A stretch of 5,758 nt of DNA from an uncultured Anaerocolumna sp. (GCA_937901695.1 CALDJN010000181.1:1-5758); one strand, 5' to 3'. Positions 1-5,588 are shown, counted from the first letter of the stretch. The notes: a model not told the origin generated them from the sequence alone. Numbers and translations are program-made.

Positions 1-267
1 CGTAGTATCTTTTGTTTTACCTTCTGCAGTCGGATCCATTAAGTCAGAGGAAACGTCACCTTCTAATTCAACATAATCTCCATCTAGAATATTATCACCT
101 TTCGTTTGTGCATTTGTATCATAATCTAATACTTCACCATTTCCTATATCTGCAGTATTTGCCTTATCCTTATTATTCCTTCCAGAATATTGCAAATAGC
201 CTGCAATGATAATCATAACGGCAAGAGCTACTATGATTATCTGGTTTTTCTTAAATATATTCTTCAT
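1..267 (-). CDS. spoIIIAH: SpoIIIAH, stage III sporulation protein AH (N-terminal part, cut by window edge)
   Basis: SpoIIIAH is the mother-cell ring protein of the SpoIIIA-SpoIIQ channel. In B. subtilis its extracytoplasmic YscJ/FliF-like domain binds forespore SpoIIQ. Only the first 89 codons are present, and the frame stays open to base 1. The start MKNIFKKNQ is typical of clostridial SpoIIIAH. A single membrane segment follows (about residues 9-27, IIIVALAVMIIIAGYLQY), then an acidic, low-complexity linker rich in D, N, G and T (about residues 30-89). The SpoIIQ-binding domain lies outside the window. The ATG at 267 is preceded by AAAGGAGG (280-273) at 5-nt spacing. It is the last visible gene of the operon, 21 bp after spoIIIAG, as in other spore formers. 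The call rests on the N-terminus plus perfect gene order. Confidence 0.93.
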   Translation of the reverse strand, partial: MKNIFKKNQIIIVALAVMIIIAGYLQYSGRNNKDKANTADIGNGEVLDYDTNAQTKGDNILDGDYVELEGDVSSDLMDPTAEGKTKDTT

Positions 268-288
268 ACTTGCCTCCTTTAATATGAT

Positions 289-942
289 TTAATTCATTTT
301 CATTACTTTAACTTTATGTGCGGGAACGCCAAATAATACCTGTACAGCATCAATAATTTCAAGGATTATTTCAGGATTATCACCACCCTCGGCAATTACT
401 GCAACTCCCTCTACCTCCGGCTCTAATTCCTGAATCACATATGGCAGATTTTCCCCGCCTCCATTACCTACCATAACTGTGCTTTCATCTTGCTGAATAC
501 TACTACTTACCCTATTTCCGCCCTCCCTGTCAACTTCATTCATGCTTTCTTGTGTATATGGACTATCCTTAAGTACAACTAATTCTTTAGAACCTTTTAC
601 TTTTACCATAACCTCAACTTTGCCAATGCCGGCTACATTAGATAAAAACTTTTTCAATCTTTTTTCTAAATCATTGGTATAGGTTTCTATTTTATCTTCA
701 GTCTTACTATCTGAAGAATTCTTCACTGTTTGGCTGTTCTTCTCTTCCGTTCTTTTTTCATTCTGGAGATTTTTTGATGAAAATAAATTAGGAAATGATG
801 TGAGCAGAAGCAGTATGCCAGCTATTAGTAACATTACCAGATTAGATGGCTTGATGATAAACTTCTTCCCAAGGATTTTCTTACCGCTATCTTTTCCAAC
901 AACCTTCTCATAATCGCTTTCTTTATTTTTTTCCTTATCCAT
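289..942 (-). CDS. spoIIIAG: SpoIIIAG, stage III sporulation protein AG (ring-forming channel protein)
   Basis: The product has 217 residues, close to the family's usual ~200-230. A charged cytoplasmic N-terminus (1-30) is followed by one membrane segment (about 33-50, SNLVMLLIAGILLLLTSF) and a polar K/E/S/N linker (about 55-85). The ring-building domain related to YscJ/FliF spans about 86-217, with the GIGKVEVMVKVKG strand at 105-117 and the EGVAVIAEGGDNPEI segment near 178-192. Between them lies a polar G/S-rich insertion (about 125-162), matching the beta-rich insertion that in B. subtilis SpoIIIAG helps form a large ring. It is inferred to form the wide ring in the intermembrane space around the forespore. 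The start at 942 has AGGAG (952-948) 5 nt upstream. It lies 30 bp after spoIIIAF, and a hairpin covers the junction. Identification by domain layout and operon position is secure. Confidence 0.96.
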   Translation of the reverse strand: MDKEKNKESDYEKVVGKDSGKKILGKKFIIKPSNLVMLLIAGILLLLTSFPNLFSSKNLQNEKRTEEKNSQTVKNSSDSKTEDKIETYTNDLEKRLKKFLSNVAGIGKVEVMVKVKGSKELVVLKDSPYTQESMNEVDREGGNRVSSSIQQDESTVMVGNGGGENLPYVIQELEPEVEGVAVIAEGGDNPEIILEIIDAVQVLFGVPAHKVKVMKMN

Positions 943-963
943 ATCTTCTCCTACTTTAGTACC

Positions 964-985
964 ACAGAAACTTTAATGTTTCTGT
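964..985 (-). other. Hairpin spanning the spoIIIAF stop codon, ahead of spoIIIAG
   Basis: ACAGAAAC and GTTTCTGT pair perfectly (8 bp) around a 6-base loop. The spoIIIAF stop TAA (975-973) lies in the loop. No U-run follows in the operon sense, so it is not a terminator. It ends about 11 nt before the spoIIIAG ribosome site AGGAG (952-948) and could influence the balance between the two genes. Confidence 0.55.
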
Positions 986-1599
986 ATACTAATATTTATA
1001 TTATCAGGTTTCATATTATAGAAGTCCGACAAAAGGTTTTTTACATTAATTTCTTCGGGTGATAAGTAGTCCCTTTCTTTTACCTTATTGTCTTCCGCCT
1101 TATTTCCAATCTCAATTTTACCTATTTCTATAGGTTCTATTTTAGAAAGATTATCCTTTGTTTTTTGCTTTTTATAACCAGCCACCAAATCAATTGTTTT
1201 TAATGAGCCAAAAGTTACACTCTCCGAATCTTCATCTACGGTTATGCTCAAATCAATTAGGTATAAATCCTGATTTTCTATTAGGGAAGCAATTTGTGAA
1301 TGGATTCTAGCCTTATATTCTGCTAAAATTCTGTTTTTCTGCTCCTTTTCCGAATCCAGTAATATGCTATTAATATTTTCAGATTCAGCTATAAAGAAGT
1401 TAGTTGACATAAAGTAATCCAACGATCTTTCCAGTTTAAAAAGTTTAAATAATGGTGATATCACAAGAATGACTAAAATAATTCCTGTTATAAGGTTAAT
1501 ATATTTTTTGAATGTACTCTTTCCCAGTAAGTTATTAATAATGGTTGAAAGTACAAGAAATATGATAATATCTTTTACCCAGCTATATATCTCATTCAT
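973..1599 (-). CDS. spoIIIAF: SpoIIIAF, stage III sporulation protein AF
   Basis: The product has 208 residues, nearly the same as B. subtilis SpoIIIAF (about 206). Two membrane helices lie at the N-terminus (about 7-25, WVKDIIIFLVLSTIINNLL, and about 33-54, YINLITGIILVILVISPLF). A helical stretch rich in E, K and R follows (about 75-108), then a C-terminal domain (about 110-208) that in this family folds as a ring-building motif like those of SpoIIIAG and AH. The C-terminal domain holds a polar K/E-rich insertion (about 142-178) before the final helix and strand. It is thought to be a membrane part of the mother-cell channel. The start ATG (1599) has GAAGGTGG (1613-1606) just upstream. A 228-bp gap with tandem repeats separates it from spoIIIAE, which is unusual because the two genes are usually close together. 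Any translational coupling to spoIIIAE must be lost. Confidence 0.95.
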   Translation of the reverse strand: MNEIYSWVKDIIIFLVLSTIINNLLGKSTFKKYINLITGIILVILVISPLFKLFKLERSLDYFMSTNFFIAESENINSILLDSEKEQKNRILAEYKARIHSQIASLIENQDLYLIDLSITVDEDSESVTFGSLKTIDLVAGYKKQKTKDNLSKIEPIEIGKIEIGNKAEDNKVKERDYLSPEEINVKNLLSDFYNMKPDNINISIQKH

Positions 1600-1622
1600 A
1601 AAGCACCACCTTCATTTAATTC

Positions 1623-1783
1623 CTGCCATTCTGAGCCCAAAGGGCGAAGAATCACAACCGCAACTGTCATTCTGAGCCAAAAGGCGAAGAATCCCAACCG
1701 CAACTGTCATTCTGAGCCCAAAGGCGAAGAATCCCAACCGTAACTGTCATTCTGAGCCCAAAGGCGAAGAATCCCAACCGCAG
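1623..1783. repeat. Four tandem 40-bp hairpin repeats in the spoIIIAE-spoIIIAF gap
   Basis: Four units lie head to tail: 1623-1663 (41 bp), 1664-1703, 1704-1743 and 1744-1783. Each begins CTGTCATTCTGAGCC and ends GGCGAAGAATC plus CCAACCG. Units differ by only a few bases. On the plus strand each unit can fold: ATTCT pairs with AGAAT, GCC pairs with GGC, and a GA/GA pair of mismatches lies between them, with a 4-base loop. The first unit has one extra G, which turns the inner stem into GCCC/GGGC with an AAA loop, so pairing is kept. The head and tail resemble a dispersed intergenic repeat (TGTCATTCTGAGC...GCGAAGAATC) that I recall from several bacterial genomes. The array would be transcribed in antisense within the operon mRNA. 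Confidence 0.92.
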
Positions 1784-1827
1784 CAGCCTTCCACAGAACC
1801 CCATTCAATGACCATTTCCCCAATTAC

Positions 1828-3054
1828 CTATGTAGTACTTGCCGCCACTATAGTAATCGTTAATAAGAATAAAACAGCACCTACAAATACGGTTTCAAGC
1901 AATAAAGCCGAGGCTTCTGCTGAAGAATTTACACAATTAAGCATCCGCTTGTCCGAAATTGGCTGAACAGCTGCACAGCTTATTTTATAGATAAGTGTTG
2001 TTGCTGCAAGTTTAAATATAGGTACTGCGCAAACAATGATTATAATAATTACACCAACGATTCCGATAGCATTTTTTAAAAGTATGCCTGCCCCTAATAT
2101 GCTTTCTGTTACTCCCCCAAGAATATTTCCCACTCCAGGTATTGCACCTGCTGCCTTCATAAATACTGACTTTTTCAGATTATCTGCTACTGGTAATATT
2201 AATCCCTGTATGGCATTAAAGCCCAATACAACTGCAAGTAAGCTTCGTAATATCCACTTAATAACCACTGCCATTAATTCGGATAGCTTGGATAATAAAT
2301 CTTCTTTGGATAAATTATTTGCCATAGAGATGATTAAGTATATATTAATTGAGGGTATCACAACTCTGATTAATAAAGCATCTACAAAGGTAATTAAAAA
2401 TAAAGTTGCCTGATAGTACACCATAGAAGTACTTGCGCTGGAGGTAAATGCCACGGTTATAAAATAAGTTGGCACCAATACAGTCATAAAATCCAATACT
2501 TTTGATATTGTATTGGCAGCTAAATTTGCTGCTGAAATAAAGGAGGCAGTTAAAACACTAAATAAGAGTAAGTACGCTACATAAAATCCTGTTTCCGCAA
2601 CTTGGCTATTTTGAAAGGCATGGGAAAAGTTTGTAAAAACAGCTGCAATAATAGCAACGGAAAGCAAGCTTGTTAAAGTGCCTATATTTCCTTTAAATTC
2701 ATTTAGAATTCCATTGGTTATATCAGTACCTATTTGTTTTAGAGAAAATTTAGTTTTCCCTGATATCAAATTGGATACATATTCTTCAAAGTTAATATTA
2801 TCTTTACCGCTTAGCACTTCATCAATTACCTGCTGTACTTCATCATAATTAATATCCATATCATCAGTGACATTTATATTACTGTTTAATCCCATATCGT
2901 CAGTCCTTTTACTCTTATCTGCAGGCAGTGCCTCTTTCCTTGCCTCAATCCCACTGGCAAATACCTTATTTTCTGCTAAAAGAAGAAATAGGATAATCAA
3001 TATTAGAAATACAAGTACCTTCCTTTTGCTATTTTTCTTGTCCCATTCTGTCAT
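1828..3054 (-). CDS. spoIIIAE: SpoIIIAE, stage III sporulation protein AE (polytopic membrane protein)
   Basis: The product has 408 residues (B. subtilis about 399). The N-terminus looks like a signal peptide: KKNSKRK, then a hydrophobic core (13-27) and a likely cleavage after VFA (residue 33). A polar region (34-120) follows, with acidic D/N-rich repeats around 52-70. The rest is a multi-pass membrane domain with about seven segments, roughly 122-142, 155-180, 188-205, 212-235, 262-287, 325-350 and 382-405. Family hallmarks are the glycine-rich AGAIPGVGNILGG (302-314) and QPISDKRM (364-371). It is the largest membrane component of the SpoIIIA channel; its exact job is not settled. The start at 3054 is supported by AAGGAGG (3070-3064) at 9-nt spacing. 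It begins 21 bp after spoIIIAD. Confidence 0.97.
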   Translation of the reverse strand: MTEWDKKNSKRKVLVFLILIILFLLLAENKVFASGIEARKEALPADKSKRTDDMGLNSNINVTDDMDINYDEVQQVIDEVLSGKDNINFEEYVSNLISGKTKFSLKQIGTDITNGILNEFKGNIGTLTSLLSVAIIAAVFTNFSHAFQNSQVAETGFYVAYLLLFSVLTASFISAANLAANTISKVLDFMTVLVPTYFITVAFTSSASTSMVYYQATLFLITFVDALLIRVVIPSINIYLIISMANNLSKEDLLSKLSELMAVVIKWILRSLLAVVLGFNAIQGLILPVADNLKKSVFMKAAGAIPGVGNILGGVTESILGAGILLKNAIGIVGVIIIIIVCAVPIFKLAATTLIYKISCAAVQPISDKRMLNCVNSSAEASALLLETVFVGAVLFLLTITIVAASTT

Positions 3055-3075
3055 GTCTTTTGTCCTCCTTCAGAC

Positions 3076-3459
3076 TTAAGCTTTGAGGAAGTTATTAATC
3101 GTATCCAGTAAAGCTAATAAGATAGGCATGCCGGTAGCTAATATGGTTAGCTTTCCTACCAGCTCAATTTGATTTGCCACTGCTGTATATCCGCAATCCT
3201 TACATATATTAGAGGATATCTCTGCTACATAGGTGATACCGATAATCTTAAGCAATATGGTAATATAGGCTTGATTTAAGCTGATATATGACTGAATTTT
3301 CTTAATTGCATTGATTATAATCTCCAATCTATTTACACCCAGTAAGAAAATCAAAATACAACCTACTATGCTGATATAGGTTGAAAATTCTGATTTGCTG
3401 CTCTTAAACTGTATGGCCAATAATACAGCAACCAGTCCAATCATGGCTATTTTAATCAT
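3076..3459 (-). CDS. spoIIIAD: SpoIIIAD, stage III sporulation protein AD
   Basis: The product has 127 residues (B. subtilis about 133) and is a small integral membrane protein with about four hydrophobic segments: 3-17, 28-44, 65-80 and 101-122. The stretch from about 69 to 103, with LLKIIGITYVAEISSNICKD and then the NQIELVGK motif, is the conserved family signature. SpoIIIAC and SpoIIIAD are related small membrane proteins that accompany the SpoIIIA ATPase and are often compared with minor export-gate proteins of type III secretion; that comparison is knowledge of the family, not visible here. The ATG at 3459 is the first possible start because an in-frame TAA lies directly before it. Its ribosome site AAAGGAG (3477-3471) stands 11 nt away, longer than for its neighbours. 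The 93-bp gap before it holds a repeat. Confidence 0.96.
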   Translation of the reverse strand: MIKIAMIGLVAVLLAIQFKSSKSEFSTYISIVGCILIFLLGVNRLEIIINAIKKIQSYISLNQAYITILLKIIGITYVAEISSNICKDCGYTAVANQIELVGKLTILATGMPILLALLDTINNFLKA

Positions 3460-3472
3460 TTATAATCTTGCT

Positions 3473-3541
3473 CCTTTCAAAGACTGGAGACTTTATGCAT
3501 AGCACAAATCTCCGTTTAAAAGAATTTTATTCTTTTAACCT
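3473..3541. repeat. Structured repeat, copy C, shortened (spoIIIAC-spoIIIAD gap)
   Basis: This stretch aligns with copy A from CTTT onward: ACTTT, AGCACAAAT, CCG, and the final stem followed by AACCT line up in the same order with about one gap. It lacks the GC-rich hairpin end seen in copies A and B. Its last stem is perfect, TTAAAAGAAT (3516-3525) with ATTCTTTTAA (3529-3538) around TTT. The spoIIIAD ribosome site overlaps the opposite end of the copy. More diverged than A and B, so the relationship is somewhat less certain. Confidence 0.65.
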
Positions 3542-3544
3542 GTA

Positions 3545-3553
3545 CTCCTCCTT
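3545..3553 (-). promoter_or_regulatory. Orphan ribosome site at the spoIIIAC stop
   Basis: AAGGAGGAG overlaps the spoIIIAC stop codon, where a spoIIIAD ribosome site would normally sit in a compact operon. No usable start codon follows within reach: the next bases run into repeat copy C. spoIIIAD uses a second site, AAAGGAG (3477-3471). This suggests the repeat separated the old site from its gene. Confidence 0.5.
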
Positions 3554-3747
3554 CATAATGCAAATAACTTTTTGATTATTTCAAATAAATCAAAAATGTA
3601 TGGTACAATCCAAAACAATACCAAGATTAACCCTGCCAGATTTACCAAATATGCCTGTTCGTCTCTGCCGGATTGCTTTAGTATCTGGTTTAGTACGGAA
3701 ACCAGGATACCGACAGCTGCAATCCTAAATATCAGGTTGATATTCAT
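3553..3747 (-). CDS. spoIIIAC: SpoIIIAC, stage III sporulation protein AC
   Basis: The product has 64 residues (B. subtilis about 68), nearly all hydrophobic. Two membrane helices (about 5-24, LIFRIAAVGILVSVLNQILK, and about 32-57) are joined by a short polar turn, QSGRDEQ (25-31), which is strongly conserved in the family. It is a small membrane part of the SpoIIIA channel. The ATG at 3747 has a perfect AAGGAGG (3759-3753) 5 nt upstream. It starts 40 bp after spoIIIAB. Its TGA stop overlaps another strong AAGGAGG (3553-3547), the place where the spoIIIAD ribosome site would be expected, but spoIIIAD begins only 93 bp later. Confidence 0.95.
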   Translation of the reverse strand: MNINLIFRIAAVGILVSVLNQILKQSGRDEQAYLVNLAGLILVLFWIVPYIFDLFEIIKKLFAL

Positions 3748-3787
3748 GTCATCCTCCTTACGTAAGCCTTTTTCTCAATTTATCATC

Positions 3788-4312
3788 TTACAGCATAACT
3801 ATGATGATAAAAATTCCCCCCATTATGCCTAAGGAATTATACAAATATGATTTTTGCTTTACACTTTGAGATAAATCGTTAATTTCTTCTTCTAATTGTG
3901 AAATGTATAAATCCAGGGTATTTATCTGCATGTCCTTATCCAGGTAGCCAAGATTTTCACCAAATTGACTAAGACCTGATAAATCTTTTTTATTTAGTGA
4001 TGTAATTTCAAGTTCTTTTTCTACCGCCTCTTTCCATATATCACAAAAAGATACTCCGCCTAATTCAAAAAGTCTGTTTGAAATGACTGTTAAGAATTGT
4101 TTAAACTTACCGTTATGACGAATGGAAAGAGCTTGTACTGCTTCAGGCAATGGTGTACTGGCATATCGTATATCACCCCGCAGGAGAAATAATAACTTTT
4201 TTAGTTCTTTTAAATCGCTAATCCTATTTTTTAATTCTCCGCTGAAATACCACCCCATACCCGCCGAAGATGTTATGATTAACACACAACCTATTACTTT
4301 TAAAAATCCCAT
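3788..4312 (-). CDS. spoIIIAB: SpoIIIAB, stage III sporulation protein AB
   Basis: The product has 174 residues (B. subtilis about 171). A membrane helix lies at each end (about 4-22, LKVIGCVLIITSSAGMGWY, and about 157-174, YNSLGIMGGIFIIIVML), with a mostly helical soluble domain between. Family motifs are LKKLLFLLRGDIRYASTPLPEA (37-58), FGENLGYLDKDMQ (117-129) and the following helix LYISQLEEEINDL. The domain resembles the cytoplasmic part of GspF-type proteins of type II secretion, and in the family model SpoIIIAB works next to the SpoIIIAA ATPase. The start at 4312 has a modest AGAGGA site (4322-4317), weaker than those of the other genes. A hairpin (4328-4341) sits only a few bases upstream of it. 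The 190-bp distance from spoIIIAA is unusual. Confidence 0.96.
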   Translation of the reverse strand: MGFLKVIGCVLIITSSAGMGWYFSGELKNRISDLKELKKLLFLLRGDIRYASTPLPEAVQALSIRHNGKFKQFLTVISNRLFELGGVSFCDIWKEAVEKELEITSLNKKDLSGLSQFGENLGYLDKDMQINTLDLYISQLEEEINDLSQSVKQKSYLYNSLGIMGGIFIIIVML

Positions 4313-4322
4313 AATATCCTCT

Positions 4323-4410
4323 ATTCTGGCGCTTTAGCGCCTTTTGATAATGATAGTAACTTTGTACGCCAGCACAAATTACCGATTGAAAAAGCATTGT
4401 ATTTTCAACC
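4323..4410. repeat. Structured repeat, copy A (spoIIIAA-spoIIIAB gap)
   Basis: This 88-bp unit is a diverged direct repeat of copy B at 4419-4502 (period 96 bp). Shared blocks in order are ATTCTG, GCGCCTTTT, TTTGT, GCACAA, TTACC, TTGAAAAA, and TGTATTTTC. It contains three possible stems: GGCGC/GCGCC around TTTA (4328-4341), TTTGT/ACAAA, and TTGAAAA/TTTTCAA near 4386-4408. No protein is encoded. Read in the sense of the operon mRNA, the GC stem stands directly before the spoIIIAB ribosome site. Confidence 0.85.
4328..4341. other. GC-rich hairpin just upstream of the spoIIIAB ribosome site
   Basis: GGCGC and GCGCC pair perfectly around a TTTA loop. On the plus strand TTTT follows, giving a short terminator-like look, but nothing is known to be transcribed that way. 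On the minus strand, the sense of the operon, no U-run follows, so it is not a terminator. There it stands about 6 nt ahead of the spoIIIAB ribosome site and could affect access to it or mRNA stability (inference). Confidence 0.6.
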
Positions 4411-4418
4411 TAACCCCA

Positions 4419-4502
4419 ATTCTGCCACTTTCGCGCCTTTTAATAACGACATCAATTTGTGAACCGGCACAATTACCAGTTGAAAAAAGCACTGTATTTT
4501 CC
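4419..4502. repeat. Structured repeat, copy B (directly after the spoIIIAA stop)
   Basis: This unit matches copy A over its whole length with scattered substitutions and a few single-base gaps, roughly three-quarters identity by hand. Its end meets the spoIIIAA stop codon with no spare base. The GC stem is damaged here (GCCAC opposite GCGCC), while the middle stem TTGTG/CACAA with an AACCGG loop and a GAAAA/TTTTC stem survive. Confidence 0.83.
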
Positions 4503-5453
4503 TTATATGCTAATTTTATTGCCATGTGCATCATAGATAGCTTCCAGATGCCCAACTCCCTTTGCATTACTTAATAAAATATATCTTTCAAAAAGCCTTT
4601 CCTCTACTAATTTTCCAAGTATAGGTTTACTTTTTATATCCTCAATGGAATTACCATGAACCGTAGCAATTAATTTACAGCCACAATTCATAACATACTC
4701 TATGGCATCAATATCTTCACCAGAACCAACTTCATCAACAGCAATCACACTGGGAGACATAGACCTTATTAACATAAGCATACCTTTTGCCTTGGGACAG
4801 CAGTCTAAAACATCAGTCCGAATTCCCAAATCATTTTGAGGTATCCCCATATAACAGGCTCCTATTTCAGATCTTTCATCCACTACCCCTACTGTCATTC
4901 CAGGTCTTCTTCCATTACCATTGGACAGCTGCCTAATCACATCTCTTAAAAGAGTAGTTTTTCCACAGCGAGGCGGCGATATAATTAAAGTATGGTAACA
5001 GTTATCGTACTCATCTAAAAGATAAGACAGGACTTTATCTCCACAACCTTTTATCTGATGAGACAACCGGATATTGATAAAGGAAATATGCTTTATACTC
5101 TTAATTTTATTGTCATCCAATACTGCTTTACCAACAATTCCTACTCTATGACCGCCTGTAATGGTAATAAAGCCTTGTTTAATCTCTTCTTCAAAAGCAT
5201 AAAGTGAAAAGTTACTGATATATTCCATAGTTTCTCGAATTTCATTTTTTAAAATTATATAAGCATTTTTATCATTTTCCGCTAACTGAGATTCACCGGT
5301 AACAAAATATTCTTTGTTATCATAAATTACAATCAAGGGTCCATTTACCCGAAGCCTGATTTCCTGCAGCTTGTCATAATCGAATTCAACCTTCGAGAGC
5401 ATAGTCCTAAGCTTTAAGGAAAAGATTTTTAACAGCTCGTCTTTTTTATTCAT
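4503..5453 (-). CDS. spoIIIAA: SpoIIIAA, stage III sporulation ATPase
   Basis: The product has 316 residues (B. subtilis about 307). It is the cytoplasmic ATPase of the SpoIIIA channel, related to the RecA-fold ATPases of type II/IV secretion, and acts in the mother cell. An N-terminal domain (about 1-150) carries EIRLRVNGPL (31-40) and the GFITITGGHRVGIVGKA segment (94-110). The ATPase domain has a P-loop SPPRCGKTT (159-167, Lys165), the VDERSEI motif (191-197), a Walker B SVIAVDE (235-241, Asp240/Glu241) and ATVHG (263-267). The first P-loop residue is Ser instead of the canonical Gly. The start at 5453 fits AAGGAGG (5469-5463), and the upstream ATG (5458) hits a stop after two codons. It is the first gene of the operon, under a likely sigma-E promoter. 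Its stop codon directly touches repeat copy B. Confidence 0.97.
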   Translation of the reverse strand: MNKKDELLKIFSLKLRTMLSKVEFDYDKLQEIRLRVNGPLIVIYDNKEYFVTGESQLAENDKNAYIILKNEIRETMEYISNFSLYAFEEEIKQGFITITGGHRVGIVGKAVLDDNKIKSIKHISFINIRLSHQIKGCGDKVLSYLLDEYDNCYHTLIISPPRCGKTTLLRDVIRQLSNGNGRRPGMTVGVVDERSEIGACYMGIPQNDLGIRTDVLDCCPKAKGMLMLIRSMSPSVIAVDEVGSGEDIDAIEYVMNCGCKLIATVHGNSIEDIKSKPILGKLVEERLFERYILLSNAKGVGHLEAIYDAHGNKISI

Positions 5454-5469
5454 TTCATCTACCCTCCTT
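5450..5469 (-). promoter_or_regulatory. spoIIIAA ribosome site with a two-codon mini-ORF overlapping the start
   Basis: AAGGAGG (5469-5463) precedes two ATGs. The first (5458) reads Met-Lys-stop, and its TGA overlaps the second ATG (5453) as ATGA. The second ATG opens spoIIIAA and has a normal spacing of about 8 nt, while the first is too close at about 3-4 nt. This settles the spoIIIAA start. The mini-ORF is probably chance. Confidence 0.75.
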
Positions 5470-5474
5470 AAAAC

Positions 5475-5502
5475 AATATATGTCCACCTAATGAAAATAT
5501 AC
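5475..5502 (-). promoter_or_regulatory. Likely sigma-E promoter of the spoIIIA operon
   Basis: Reading the minus strand, GTATATT (5502-5496) lies 13 nt before CATATATT (5482-5475). Both elements and the spacing fit the sigma-E pattern known from B. subtilis (a -35 like GTCATATT and a -10 like CATACAAT, 13-14 nt apart). The -10 ends only 21 nt before the spoIIIAA start, so the leader would be very short and would exclude the repeats upstream. Sigma-E control of spoIIIA is established in B. subtilis; its use here is inferred from the match. Confidence 0.72.
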
Positions 5503-5528
5503 TAATAAAATATAAGAAAAAAGGGCGG

Positions 5529-5554
5529 TTATAAAATGGATGTTATAAAATGGA
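5529..5554. repeat. Two copies of a 12-bp direct repeat
   Basis: TTATAAAATGGA occurs at 5529-5540 and again at 5543-5554, with a TG between them. It lies upstream of the sigma-E promoter. No function is evident. Confidence 0.7.
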
Positions 5555-5588
5555 ACTCTCTTCTTGAATGTTGAAGAAACATTGCCAT

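Noticed and set aside
924..1025. Internal sigma-E or sigma-G promoter ahead of spoIIIAG
   Set aside because: TATACAGA near the end of spoIIIAF resembles a -10, but no matching -35 is found at the right spacing.
1469..1675. A plus-strand reading frame ending in the tandem repeat
   Set aside because: It is antisense to the spoIIIAF start and runs into non-coding repeat sequence; no family resemblance.
1623..1783. CRISPR array, because of the regular 40-bp period
   Set aside because: The units are contiguous with no variable spacers; the whole unit repeats, and no cas genes are near.
2036..2413. A 125-residue plus-strand reading frame
   Set aside because: It is antisense to spoIIIAE, with composition expected from the complement of a membrane protein gene and no ribosome site or recognisable domain.
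3757..3766. Perfect palindrome CTTACGTAAG as a possible operator
   Set aside because: It overlaps the spoIIIAC ribosome site inside the operon and is only 10 bp; likely chance.
4328..4345. Rho-independent terminator
   Set aside because: The T-run follows only on the plus strand, where no gene is transcribed; in the operon sense no U-run follows, and the stem is only 5 bp.
4379..4567. A 62-residue minus-strand reading frame overlapping the end of spoIIIAA
   Set aside because: It overlaps spoIIIAA in another frame and runs through repeat copy B into copy A only because copy B happens to be open; the corresponding frame in copy A has stops.
5536..5574. A 12-codon plus-strand reading frame (MDVIKWNSLLEC) behind AAGGGCGG
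   Set aside because: Too short and built from the 12-bp direct repeat; no sign of conservation can be seen.
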